9,160 nucleotides of DNA, from NCBI GenBank assembly GCA_900540865.1, contig UQHH01000068.1:1-9160 (forward strand). The letters are read 5' to 3'. The notes beneath the pieces were generated by a model. That model did not search any database. It was not told where the DNA came from and saw only the letters and a list, made by a program, of their open reading frames with translations. Shown one piece after another: positions 1 through 6,129 of this stretch (positions within the stretch are counted from its first letter, which is position 1; each line of letters opens with the position of its first letter). Source of the DNA: an uncultured Oscillospiraceae bacterium. Its GTDB lineage: Bacteria > Bacillota > Clostridia > Oscillospirales > Acutalibacteraceae. A program made the position numbers and the translations under genes.

Positions 1-3
1 CAT

Positions 4-40
4 AGCTAAAGCTTTTTATCTCCACTGGCAGAGCCAGTGG
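4..40. repeat. Palindromic repeat (left copy)
   Basis: A short inverted repeat at 4-13 (AGC-TAAA-GCT) is followed by a perfect 8-bp hairpin: CCACTGGC (22-29), loop AGA, GCCAGTGG (33-40). A related hairpin, CCACCGGC-AAA-GCCGGTGG, lies at 9115-9133. The two stems differ by a paired T:A to C:G change, as expected of a repeat family selected for its stem. The sequence AGCTAAAGCT recurs at 71-80 in the loop region of the adjacent terminator. It could be a REP/MITE-like element or simply a terminator stem of a gene to the left. Confidence 0.5.
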
Positions 41-56
41 TTGTCTTTTACAACAG

Positions 57-94
57 AAAAAGAACCGTTCAGCTAAAGCTGAACGGTTCTTTTG
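57..94. terminator. Bidirectional intrinsic terminator
   Basis: A perfect 13-bp stem, AGAACCGTTCAGC (61-73) and GCTGAACGGTTCT (78-90) with loop TAAA, is flanked by A-rich sequence on the left and TTTTG on the right. It therefore has a U-tail in both directions. On the minus strand it would end the transcript carrying the genes at 137-945. On the plus strand it would end anything entering from outside the window. Confidence 0.85.
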
Positions 95-136
95 TTTTCC
101 TTACCGCAAATTTACGCTTGCGGATTCATTTAATTT

Positions 137-340
137 TCAGTAGCTGCCTGCAACAACCAAGTTAGCGGAGACAATTATGTAATCAGCGTAATGAGCAGCA
201 ATTTGTGCTATTCCAAATAAGGCAGCGTTCCCCGCCGCATCTGTAATGCTTGCAGGCGGTAACGGAAGAACAGCCGCACATACGCCACAAACGGCGATAT
301 TTGCTATCAGTAACCGCAGAAATTTTTTATGTTCAGTCAA
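137..340 (-). CDS. Small hydrophobic protein, unknown function
   Basis: A 67-residue ORF starting 14 bases after the stop of the upstream secreted-protein gene on the same strand and followed by the terminator at 57-94, so the spacing fits a two-gene operon. It opens with TTG (340-338). The upstream AAGAAAAG is only a weak ribosome binding site, so expression would depend on coupling to the gene before it. The protein has charged residues at 2-9 (TEHKK), a hydrophobic stretch at about 9-27 that could be a signal anchor or membrane segment, and a second largely hydrophobic stretch at about 35-64. No domain is recognised. The short length, TTG start and weak RBS leave open that it is not translated. 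Confidence 0.4.
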   Translation of the reverse strand: MTEHKKFLRLLIANIAVCGVCAAVLPLPPASITDAAGNAALFGIAQIAAHYADYIIVSANLVVAGSY

Positions 341-354
341 TTTTATTTCTTTTC

Positions 355-945
355 TTATGTCGTCCCGCGGGGGACAAAGCCGAATTCCTCGTAAAGCTTG
401 AAGTTGTTGATTGTGAGTATCCCCTGCGTCCAGGTGCCGTATACAGCAATAGCGGCTGTCCTGTGGCTGTCGAGATACTTTACGTCACAGCTTGTCTGCT
501 GAAAAATAATTCCGTTGAATTGCGGCATGAGCACGCCGCCCTGTACGGAGCGGACATTCCTTACAATATTCGGCGTACCCGGCAAGCAGTTATAGACACA
601 GCTGATAAAATACGTCCCGTCAATCTTTTTTGTCCTGCTGACGTCATATCCCGTAGCCAGAATCGATATAGGGCTTTCCTCTTCCCCCTGCATGTTTGCT
701 ATTTCCTGTGTAACCGCCTGCTGCCGGACTGCGGCGGCAAGCGCCTGTTCTTTGAACTCCTCCGGTGTTACCTCCGGAAGCACTCCGGCCGTCAGCGAAA
801 ACTCCAAGCCGTAATCCCGGTTGATTTCATCCAAAATTTCCTGGTATCGCGTTAAGTCAACGGACACCGCTGAAACGGGCAGGCAGTATGCGGCGGCAGC
901 GAGCAAAACCGCGGCTAAAAACATTGAACATACCTTTTTCATCAT
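355..945 (-). CDS. Predicted secreted protein, unknown function
   Basis: The start is set at the ATG at 945-943 because AAGGAGGAA lies 8 bases upstream (about 952-960). A longer frame back to 1041 would place this RBS inside the gene. The 196-residue product begins MMKKVCSMFLAAVLLAAAAY, a typical signal peptide with a basic n-region and long hydrophobic core, and has a likely cleavage site after the VSA near residue 26. The mature part has a helical, charged stretch (DLTRYQEILDEINRDYG) and an EEFKEQALAAAVRQQAV segment. A beta-rich C-terminal half follows, with three cysteines (in SCVYNC and TSCD) that could form disulfides outside the cell. I recognise no catalytic motif. It is probably exported to the surface or medium. 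It appears to be the first gene of a minus-strand unit with the small hydrophobic ORF. Confidence 0.8.
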   Translation of the reverse strand: MMKKVCSMFLAAVLLAAAAYCLPVSAVSVDLTRYQEILDEINRDYGLEFSLTAGVLPEVTPEEFKEQALAAAVRQQAVTQEIANMQGEEESPISILATGYDVSRTKKIDGTYFISCVYNCLPGTPNIVRNVRSVQGGVLMPQFNGIIFQQTSCDVKYLDSHRTAAIAVYGTWTQGILTINNFKLYEEFGFVPRGTT

Positions 946-977
946 TTGTAATTCCTCCTTGTTTTTTATTAGAAACA

Positions 978-999
978 TGTTTTCCACCATTGGAAAACA
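978..999 (-). promoter_or_regulatory. Inverted repeat in leader of secreted-protein gene
   Basis: A perfect 8-bp inverted repeat, TGTTTTCC (978-985) and GGAAAACA (992-999) around ACCATT, sits just downstream of the putative transcription start of the minus-strand gene and about 30 bases before its start codon. This position suits an operator, or an mRNA hairpin near the RBS. Confidence 0.4.
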
Positions 1000-1013
1000 G
1001 ACGGACCGAATAA

Positions 1014-1042
1014 AATATATTGGATGGCGCCGCAGCTGCAAA
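1014..1042 (-). promoter_or_regulatory. Candidate sigma-A promoter for secreted-protein gene
   Basis: On the minus strand, TTTGCA (1042-1037) and TATATT (1019-1014) are separated by exactly 17 bases. They match 4/6 and 5/6 of the consensus boxes. The start would fall near 1007, giving a 60-base leader that contains the inverted repeat at 978-999. The flanking 1072-1200 is very AT-rich and holds other TATAAT-like words, so the assignment is tentative. Confidence 0.4.
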
Positions 1043-1202
1043 TGTACCGCCGTTTATCTATTGAAAATATAATTTACTGGCTTTGATTACAATATCAATA
1101 CAAAAACTTATTATAATACAATTATATTTATATTTTGTGTATATGTAAATAGGTAAAAGAGCTTAAAATTATTTTTATTTTTGGTCATATCTTATAAATC
1201 TC

Positions 1203-1258
1203 TTGTGTTTTGTCCCCGCATCCGATATAATGTAACAAGCGCGGGCAACACCGCGCTT
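1203..1258 (+). promoter_or_regulatory. Promoter of the SPFH gene with initial-transcript hairpin
   Basis: TTGTGT (1203-1208) and TATAAT (1226-1231) are spaced 17 bases apart. Directly over the expected start is a perfect 8-bp inverted repeat, AAGCGCGG (1237-1244), loop GCAACA, CCGCGCTT (1251-1258). It could be a repressor operator at the start site, or a 5'-end hairpin that stabilises the mRNA. The gene starts at 1302. Confidence 0.6.
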
Positions 1259-1301
1259 TCTGTTAAACAAAATATCAACCGGGACAAAGGAGCTGAATGG
1301 C

Positions 1302-2570
1302 ATGGGAATCATAAAAGCGGCTGTCGGCGCTATCGGCGGCGGCCTTGCCGACCAGTGGCTGGAGGTATACGAGCCGGCGGCGATGGACAGCACGACGGTA
1401 TTTGCGCCGGGCGTCAAGGTTCATAAGGATTCCAAACGTACGAGCAACACAAAGGCGACGAGCGACACAGTATCGAACGGTTCCATCATCCACGTATACG
1501 ACGGGCAGATTATGATGCTCACAGACGGCGGCAAGGTGGTAGATTACACGGCGGAGCCGGGTTATTATAAGGTTGAAAGCTCCACCCTGCCCTCCATGTT
1601 CGGCGGCGCGTTCAAGGATTCCGTCAAGGAATCGTTTAACCGCGTCCGTTACGGCGGTATAACGCCCACGGCGCAGCGCGTCTTTTACCTCAACACGCAG
1701 GAAATCAAGGGCCTTAAATTCGGCACGCCGAACCCTGTCAATTATTTTGATAATTTTTATAATGCGGAGCTTTCCCTGCGCGCGCACGGCACATATTCCA
1801 TCAAGGTTACCGACCCGTTCAAATTTTACACAGAGGTAATTCCCAGGTCGGCCGTAACCGATGGCAGGAGCGTCGACATTTCCGAGCTCAATACCCAGTA
1901 CCTTTCCGAGTTCCTGGAGGCCTTCCAATCCGCGCTCAACAAGATGTCGGCAGACGGAGAGCGCATTTCGTTTGTCGTTTCCAAGAGTATGGAACTCGGC
2001 AAATATATGAGTACAATCCTAGACGACGACTGGAACCAGATGCGCGGCTTTGTCGTACAGGCAGTCGGTATTGCGAGCATCTCCTATGACGACGAATCGC
2101 AGAAGCTCATAAACCTGCGCAACAAGGGCGCTATGCTTCAGGACCAAGGTATTCAGGGCGGCTATATGGCCGGTCAGGTCGGCGAAGGTATCGCGTCCGC
2201 CGGAAAGAACGCGGCCGGCGCGTTGAACGGCTTTCTGGGCGTCGGCATGGCGATGAACGCCGGCGGCAACATTATGGGCGGCTACCAGCAGCAGGCGGCA
2301 AACCGTCCCGCCGCGCCGGAACAAAAGGAAGCTGCCTGGACCTGTGAATGCGGCGTACGCAACACCGGTAAATTCTGCGGCGAATGCGGCAAACAAAAGC
2401 CCGCGCCGGCAGGCAGCTGGGCCTGCGAATGCGGCGCGCAGAACACCGGTAAATTCTGCAGCGAGTGCGGCAAACCGAAGCCGGCTGCCAAATGCGCGAA
2501 CTGCGGCTTTGAGCCGGACGGCCCGGCGCCGAAGTTCTGCCCGGAATGCGGCAAACCGTTTGCACAATAA
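1302..2570 (+). CDS. SPFH/Band 7 domain protein with three C-terminal zinc ribbons
   Basis: A 422-residue protein with AAGGAG (1287-1292) 9 bases before the ATG. It matches the 'virion core protein-like' SPFH family, of which Bacillus YdjI is an example. The N-terminus is glycine-rich (MGIIKAAVGAIGGGLADQWL). An SPFH body covers about residues 20-270, followed by a Gly/Ala-rich region at about 285-325 and a linker. Three short zinc ribbons close the protein, with cysteine pairs at C348/C350-C359/C362, C375/C377-C386/C389 and C398/C401-C413/C416. SPFH proteins form membrane-associated oligomeric scaffolds. The family is often linked to envelope stress, but its exact role is unknown, and no LiaH/PspA-type partner lies nearby. 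It appears monocistronic. A membrane role is inferred from the family. Confidence 0.88.
   Translation: MGIIKAAVGAIGGGLADQWLEVYEPAAMDSTTVFAPGVKVHKDSKRTSNTKATSDTVSNGSIIHVYDGQIMMLTDGGKVVDYTAEPGYYKVESSTLPSMFGGAFKDSVKESFNRVRYGGITPTAQRVFYLNTQEIKGLKFGTPNPVNYFDNFYNAELSLRAHGTYSIKVTDPFKFYTEVIPRSAVTDGRSVDISELNTQYLSEFLEAFQSALNKMSADGERISFVVSKSMELGKYMSTILDDDWNQMRGFVVQAVGIASISYDDESQKLINLRNKGAMLQDQGIQGGYMAGQVGEGIASAGKNAAGALNGFLGVGMAMNAGGNIMGGYQQQAANRPAAPEQKEAAWTCECGVRNTGKFCGECGKQKPAPAGSWACECGAQNTGKFCSECGKPKPAAKCANCGFEPDGPAPKFCPECGKPFAQ
2337..2498 (+). repeat. 81-bp tandem duplication encoding zinc ribbons 1 and 2
   Basis: Two 27-codon units (2337-2417 and 2418-2498) encode ribbons of the form W-x-CECG-xxNTGKFC-xECGK. 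An 18-base stretch (AACACCGGTAAATTCTGC) is identical at 2361-2378 and 2442-2459, which points to a fairly recent in-frame duplication. The third ribbon has a CxxC rather than CxC first pair and is diverged. Confidence 0.75.
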
Positions 2571-2582
2571 CCTATTATTATA

Positions 2583-2617
2583 AAAGAGGGAGGCGAAACG
2601 CCTCCCTCTTTCTTTTT
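2583..2617. terminator. Bidirectional intrinsic terminator between convergent genes
   Basis: A 13-bp stem, 2583-2595 (AAAGAGGGAGGCG) with 2599-2611 (CGCCTCCCTCTTT) around an AAA loop, is followed by CTTTTT on the plus strand and TTTTATAATA on the minus strand. It serves the SPFH gene, and also the hydrolase, whose stop codon (2616-2618) overlaps its right edge. Confidence 0.9.
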
Positions 2618-3380
2618 ATGGCTTTAAAAATTCCATGCTCACCCTGTAAAAGTCTTTTGGATTGGAAAGCATTGCGGGATGCCCTCCCTTTGGGAATATA
2701 TGGATTTTTCCATGGCCAATCTTTTGCACCAGGCCTTCGTATACCTTTTCAAAATAATCCGAATCCAAGGCGCATGTAAACTCATCCTCCTTGCTTCCGG
2801 TGAAAAGAATATCCGCCTTCAGCTCCCGCAGCGACTTATGAAAAAATACGCCGATTTCGCGGTCATGCTTCATTATGGCGTTTGTGTCATTGTCGACAAC
2901 CTGTTCCCAATCGCCGCCGTGCATATAATAATAAAACCTCCTTGCGCCTTCGTCACGCTTGGATAATTCCCTGTCCCGCTTTACATTTTCTGTAAAGGCC
3001 TTTAGGGGCCTTTCCCCTTCAAAGCTGTCCGCGATTACCTTTTTAACGAGCCCGGGGCATTCCAGCGCAGCGTTGATGGCCGCCAGCGCACCGCCGCTGC
3101 TACCAATCAGGCTTACCTCCGTATACTGTTTTTCGCGCAAAAGCGCAATTACCTGCTGCGCCTCATAAAACCATAAATCAGCCGGAAATTCTTTTAGCCT
3201 GGCTGATTTACCATGGCCTAAAAAATCGATTAAAACCACCTGAAAGCGCTCCGTGTATTCCATTACAGCCTCTGCAAACATATTGGAGGAGGCCGCGTTT
3301 CCATGAAGAAAAACCAAAGGTGCGCCCGCCCCTAATTCATTGTAATATACACGCTTATCTTGGAAAGAAAAATAGCTCAT
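2616..3380 (-). CDS. Alpha/beta hydrolase
   Basis: A 254-residue protein of the usual length for a single-domain alpha/beta hydrolase. AGGAGGG lies about 8 bases before the ATG. The oxyanion-hole motif HGN is at 26-28. The nucleophile elbow G-S-S-G-G spans 93-97 with Ser95 as the catalytic serine. D199 (in GSKEDEF) is the likely acid and H234 (in KGGHPAM) the histidine, so the triad looks intact. DFLGHGKS at 52-59 is the typical strand-4 region. There is no signal peptide, so it is cytoplasmic. The substrate cannot be told from the sequence; esterase, lactonase or peptidase-like activity are all possible. It lies 98 bases downstream of the ybaK-type gene on the same strand with no terminator between, so co-transcription is likely. 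Confidence 0.87.
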   Translation of the reverse strand: MSYFSFQDKRVYYNELGAGAPLVFLHGNAASSNMFAEAVMEYTERFQVVLIDFLGHGKSARLKEFPADLWFYEAQQVIALLREKQYTEVSLIGSSGGALAAINAALECPGLVKKVIADSFEGERPLKAFTENVKRDRELSKRDEGARRFYYYMHGGDWEQVVDNDTNAIMKHDREIGVFFHKSLRELKADILFTGSKEDEFTCALDSDYFEKVYEGLVQKIGHGKIHIFPKGGHPAMLSNPKDFYRVSMEFLKP

Positions 3381-3478
3381 ATTAAAGCCCTCCTAAAAAT
3401 TCTCTGCGTACATAGGCAGGGCTTACACCCCGCAGTCAAGCAATCCTCATGCTCCTCACCCCCTTAAATTGATTGTAA

Positions 3479-3952
3479 TCATACCACCGTCAGGTCTGCT
3501 ACTGAAAAAGGCACCGCTCTTTTCAGCTCTGTAAGGCTTGTTTCCACCTGGTAACCGATTTTCCCCGCGCTGAAAATAATTGTATCGAACAGCAGCGCGG
3601 AGCTATCGATGAAGGTGGGGAACGGCTTTTTCATCCCAACCGGCGAGCAGCCGCCGTGAATATAACCGGTCACCGGAAGCAATTCCTTCGATTTTATCAT
3701 GGAAACCGATTTTTCACCCGCACAGGCGGCCGCCTTTTTTAAATCGAGCTCTCTTGCTACCGGCACGAGAAATACATAGTACTGTTTTGATTTTCCCACC
3801 GTTACGAGCGTTTTAAAGGTGCGCGCCGGGTCTTCCCCTAACGCCCTAGCTACCTCCTCGCCGCTGACCGCGCCGGTTCCCGCGTAGCTGTGGCCGATAT
3901 ACGGAATTTTCAGCCTGTCGAGCAGCCGCATAACGTTTGTCTTATATTCCAT
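3479..3952 (-). CDS. ybaK: YbaK/EbsC-type Cys-tRNA(Pro) deacylase
   Basis: A 157-residue cytoplasmic protein of the YbaK family, which hydrolyses cysteine mischarged by prolyl-tRNA synthetase onto tRNA(Pro). The ATG at 3952 is chosen because AGGAGG (3966-3961) lies 8 bases before it. The GTG at 3970 upstream would put the RBS inside the gene. Family features are ARTFKTLVT with Lys48 (the conserved catalytic-site lysine), the strand KQYYVFLVPV, and GGCSPVG at 100-106 in the substrate pocket. EbsC-like members share this fold, so the exact substrate is inferred from the family. It has a well-placed promoter at 3988-4016 and probably leads a unit with the alpha/beta hydrolase downstream. Confidence 0.9.
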   Translation of the reverse strand: MEYKTNVMRLLDRLKIPYIGHSYAGTGAVSGEEVARALGEDPARTFKTLVTVGKSKQYYVFLVPVARELDLKKAAACAGEKSVSMIKSKELLPVTGYIHGGCSPVGMKKPFPTFIDSSALLFDTIIFSAGKIGYQVETSLTELKRAVPFSVADLTVV

Positions 3953-3987
3953 ACGGATTTCCTCCTGCACGTGCCTTTCTGGCTTTT

Positions 3988-4016
3988 ATTTTACTACCGG
4001 CATAAAAAACTTGCAA
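3988..4016 (-). promoter_or_regulatory. Sigma-A promoter of the ybaK unit
   Basis: On the minus strand, TTGCAA (4016-4011) and TAAAAT (3993-3988) are separated by exactly 17 bases. The start would lie near 3981, giving a short leader of about 30 bases that contains AGGAGG. Confidence 0.65.
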
Positions 4017-4079
4017 CCATACGGCATATTAAAAGGCTGTAGCCGCACAGAATTTTCCGTACTTTTGCACTTGAACGCA

Positions 4080-4247
4080 TGGTATAATAAAATTACCAGA
4101 AAAAACTGTCATAAAACGCGTTAAAAAATAGCAGCCTCCATTCAGGCTCACTACAAATGTTAATCAAATCTATTTTAAGCCCGTTCAACCTATAGTTGAG
4201 CGGTTATGAAACCAACGGTTGCAAAACGCGCGCTTCTTCAACCGTTG
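4080..4247 (+). promoter_or_regulatory. Extended -10 promoter and two-hairpin leader of the XRE operon
   Basis: TGGTATAAT (4080-4088) is an extended -10 element without a good -35. If used, it gives a leader of about 220 bases before the XRE gene. The leader holds stem A, CCGTTCAAC (4181-4189) with GTTGAGCGG (4195-4203), including one G-U pair. It also holds stem B, CAACGGTTG (4213-4221) with CAACCGTTG (4239-4247), perfect with a 17-base loop. A small 5-bp hairpin sits at 4133-4148. Neither A nor B has a U-tail, so they are not terminators. They could be operators for the encoded regulator or a folded leader. The stems share GTTG/CAAC words and could partly cross-pair. A second, weaker -10 (TAAAAT, 4277-4282) lies nearer the gene. 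Confidence 0.4.
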
Positions 4248-4311
4248 TTCCCTTCCGTTTTATGTCCTTTTCGCAGTAAAATGAGGGCATCAAATCAAAG
4301 GAGCTGACTTT

Positions 4312-4806
4312 ATGGAAAACACATTGGGAAAGAAAATCGCGGCGATGCGTAAAGAGAAGGAATGGACACAGGACGAGCTGGCGGAAAAGCTCGGCGTTTC
4401 CCCACAGGCGGTTTCAAAATGGGAAAATGGCATATCCTGCCCCGATATTATGCTGCTGCCCGTAATTGCCCGCCTGTTTGATACGACGGCGGACGAACTG
4501 CTTTCGAACGCCCCGCGCAAAGAAACCACCTTTTTGCCGGCACAGGACAGAAAAAGCCTTGACGATATGCTGCTGCGCGTCGTGGTCAATACCACCGAGG
4601 GAGACAAGGTGCGCATCAACTTACCCATGGCGCTTGTGAAAGTTGGGTTAGAGCTTGGTATGAGTGTTCCCGAAATTTCCGGCAACGACGTGCTGAAAAA
4701 CATCGACCTCGAGCAAATTCTGCTGATGGCTGAAAAGGGTGTAATCGGCAAGCTTGTCGAGGTGGAAAGCTCAAAGGGCGACATTGTAGAAATCGTCGTG
4801 GAGTAA
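4312..4806 (+). CDS. XRE-family regulator with C-terminal beta domain
   Basis: A 164-residue protein with AAAGGAG (4297-4303) 8 bases before the ATG. Residues 5-63 are a Cro/C1-type helix-turn-helix; the recognition region is WTQDELAEKLGVSPQAVSKW, followed by ENG and the PD...LLPVIARLFDTTADELL closing helices. A linker leads to a C-terminal domain (about 98-164) beginning KVRINLPMALVKVGLELG and ending LVEVESSKGDIVEIVVE. From memory, this resembles the small domain found with YvlB/SHOCT-type proteins in Firmicutes. The ligand and targets are unknown. Its stop is 5 bases before the next gene, whose RBS lies within this gene's last codons. Autoregulation through the palindromes upstream is plausible but not shown. 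Confidence 0.88.
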   Translation: MENTLGKKIAAMRKEKEWTQDELAEKLGVSPQAVSKWENGISCPDIMLLPVIARLFDTTADELLSNAPRKETTFLPAQDRKSLDDMLLRVVVNTTEGDKVRINLPMALVKVGLELGMSVPEISGNDVLKNIDLEQILLMAEKGVIGKLVEVESSKGDIVEIVVE

Positions 4807-4811
4807 CGGCT

Positions 4812-5069
4812 ATGAGGGTTATTATCAACGTTAAGCACGGCATAAAGCTTTATTTGTTCCTGCCGTCACGCCTGCTTTTTAATAAGCCGGTGCTGCGCTC
4901 CATCCTTAAATCGGCAAAGCTTCCCTGCAAGCTCGACGGCACTGCCTTTCGTGAGGAGGACATAATCCGCCTGCGTGATGAAATCCTGCGCATGAAAAAG
5001 AAGCACAGACGGCTTGAGCTTGTGGACGTTCGCACGCGGGACGGTACGGTGGTTAAGGTCAGGCTTTAA
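4812..5069 (+). CDS. Small protein resembling the regulator's C-terminal domain
   Basis: An 85-residue protein starting 5 bases after the XRE gene, with GTGGAG (4798-4803) overlapping the end of that gene, so the two are probably translationally coupled. No named family is recognised with certainty. Its layout matches the C-terminal domain of the XRE protein. A strand of the form GIKLYLFLPSRLLFN (10-24) parallels KVRINLPMALVKVG. An acidic helix (EEDIIRLRDEILRMKKK, 48-64) parallels DLEQILLMAEKG. The final strand LELVDVRTRDGTVVKVRL (68-85) parallels LVEVESSKGDIVEIVVE. It lacks signal peptide, membrane segment and HTH. It may bind or modulate the regulator by pairing of like domains, which is inference. 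Confidence 0.78.
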   Translation: MRVIINVKHGIKLYLFLPSRLLFNKPVLRSILKSAKLPCKLDGTAFREEDIIRLRDEILRMKKKHRRLELVDVRTRDGTVVKVRL

Positions 5070-5110
5070 AAAACGTGCGATTGAAGTGGATACGAGGCAA
5101 AAGCAAAATA

Positions 5111-5145
5111 CCGGCATAGCCGACATTGGCTATGCCGGATTTTTG
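5111..5145 (+). terminator. Intrinsic terminator of the XRE pair
   Basis: An 11-bp perfect stem, CCGGCATAGCC (5111-5121), loop GACATT, GGCTATGCCGG (5128-5138), is followed by ATTTTTG. It lies 40 bases after the stop of the 85-residue ORF. Confidence 0.9.
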
Positions 5146-5189
5146 TAGCCTTATATACAGATTATGGATTCGCGGCGGCATAAAAAACA

Positions 5190-5246
5190 TGGTAAAATAA
5201 AAAATATATCATAAATTGTCACACAGGCAGGGTTATGCTGTCTAAT
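5190..5246 (+). promoter_or_regulatory. Candidate promoters of the sigma factor operon
   Basis: Two alternatives are visible. TGGTAAAAT (5190-5198) is an extended -10 element in a context similar to that before the XRE gene (CATGGTA-AAT). TTGTCA (5216-5221) with TCTAAT (5241-5246) has a long 19-base spacer. Neither is decisive. The gene's RBS, AGGAGGTAA (5252-5260), is close to perfect. Confidence 0.35.
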
Positions 5247-5265
5247 TATATAGGAGGTAATCATC

Positions 5266-6126
5266 ATGAATATGAAAACAAACGAAGAATTATCCGTATT
5301 AATCAGCAAAGCCACCGCCGGCGACAAGGAGTCGCTCGAAACCATTATCATGAGCATACAGGACCTGGTTTTCAACCTATCCCTGCGGATGTTGGGAACC
5401 TTCCCCGACGCTGAGGACGCTGCACAGGACATTCTCCTGAAAGTCACAACGCATTTGTCGTCGTTTAAAAAGGAAAGCTCCTTTTCCACCTGGGTATTCC
5501 GCATTGCCGTCAACCATTTAATCAACTACAAAAAGCACATGTTCGCCCAGTTTCCCCTGAGCTTTGAGTTTTACGGGGACGACATCGAGAACGCGGACAT
5601 AAGCGGCGTACCCGATTTAACGCAGAATGTGGAAAACGCGATTCTTGCGGAAGAGCTGAAAATGTCCTGCACGAACGTGATGCTGCAGTGCCTCAGCCCG
5701 GATGACCGCTGCGTTTTTGTGCTTGGGACCATGTTCAAGGCTGACAGCCGCGTCGCGGGAGATGTCCTGGGTATTACGCCGGAGGCATACCGCCAGCGGC
5801 TTTCCCGCGTGCGCCGGAGGATGGCGGATTTCCTTACCGCTTACTGCGGCGAATATGGAAACGGGAAATGCCGCTGCAAAAACAGGGTAAACTATGCCAT
5901 ACAAAGCCGCCGCTTAAACCCCGGCGCATTGGATTACACGTCTTCAAAAGAGCTTCCGGAGGAAACGCTTTTACAATTTAAAAAGACGATGGAGGAAATC
6001 GACGGGCTGTCCGGCCGGTTTTCGTTCAGCCGACTCTATGAATCCCCGGAGCGCACAAAGCAGTTTTTCCGGAATTTTCTGGAATCGGCCGCCTTTTCGG
6101 CCGTAACAAATCCACAGGAGGGCTGA
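5266..6126 (+). CDS. ECF-type sigma factor with cysteine motif and long C-terminal extension
   Basis: A 286-residue protein, longer than the usual ECF length of 160-200. Region 2 covers about 20-90, with PDAEDAAQDILLKV at 48-60 and FSTWVFRIAVNHLINYKK at 73-90 as the core-binding and -10 recognition parts. Region 4 covers about 142-190 (LSPDDRCVFVL, then the HTH around DVLGITPEAYRQRLSRVRRRM). Right after it is YCGEYGNGKCRCKNRV, with cysteines 194, 202 and 204. From memory, similar CG-x-CRC tails occur in some ECF groups and may bind metal or sense redox. About 80 further residues form a charged, unrecognised extension. No anti-sigma gene is adjacent. The next gene's RBS sits in the last codons of this one (CAGGAGGGC), implying coupled translation. 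The signal and regulon are unknown. Confidence 0.88.
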   Translation: MNMKTNEELSVLISKATAGDKESLETIIMSIQDLVFNLSLRMLGTFPDAEDAAQDILLKVTTHLSSFKKESSFSTWVFRIAVNHLINYKKHMFAQFPLSFEFYGDDIENADISGVPDLTQNVENAILAEELKMSCTNVMLQCLSPDDRCVFVLGTMFKADSRVAGDVLGITPEAYRQRLSRVRRRMADFLTAYCGEYGNGKCRCKNRVNYAIQSRRLNPGALDYTSSKELPEETLLQFKKTMEEIDGLSGRFSFSRLYESPERTKQFFRNFLESAAFSAVTNPQEG

Positions 6127-6129
6127 CAT

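Noticed and set aside
250..855. 201-codon plus-strand ORF
   Set aside because: It lies antisense to the secreted-protein gene, which has a signal peptide and strong RBS. This frame has no RBS and no recognisable domain.
1072..1200. AT-rich stretch as a replication origin or iteron region
   Set aside because: No DnaA boxes or iterons are seen. It looks like an ordinary AT-rich divergent promoter region.
1275..1928. 217-codon minus-strand ORF
   Set aside because: Antisense shadow of the SPFH gene. The plus frame encodes a clear family match with RBS and promoter.
2019..2567. 182-codon minus-strand ORF with repeated AAFAAEFTG-like units
   Set aside because: The apparent repeats are the reverse-strand reading of the duplicated zinc ribbons, not an independent repeat protein.
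3436..3438. In-frame TGA as a selenocysteine codon
   Set aside because: No SECIS-like hairpin or known selenoprotein motif follows, and the frame is only about 22 codons long.
3404..3441. TTGACT...TATGTA as a promoter for the hydrolase gene
   Set aside because: The spacer is 19 bases and the -10 box matches only 3 of 6. Co-transcription from the ybaK promoter is simpler.
4181..4247. Two stems before the XRE gene as intrinsic terminators
   Set aside because: Neither stem is followed by a U-run on either strand.
4290..4838. 182-codon minus-strand ORF
   Set aside because: Serine-rich antisense shadow of the XRE gene, with no RBS.
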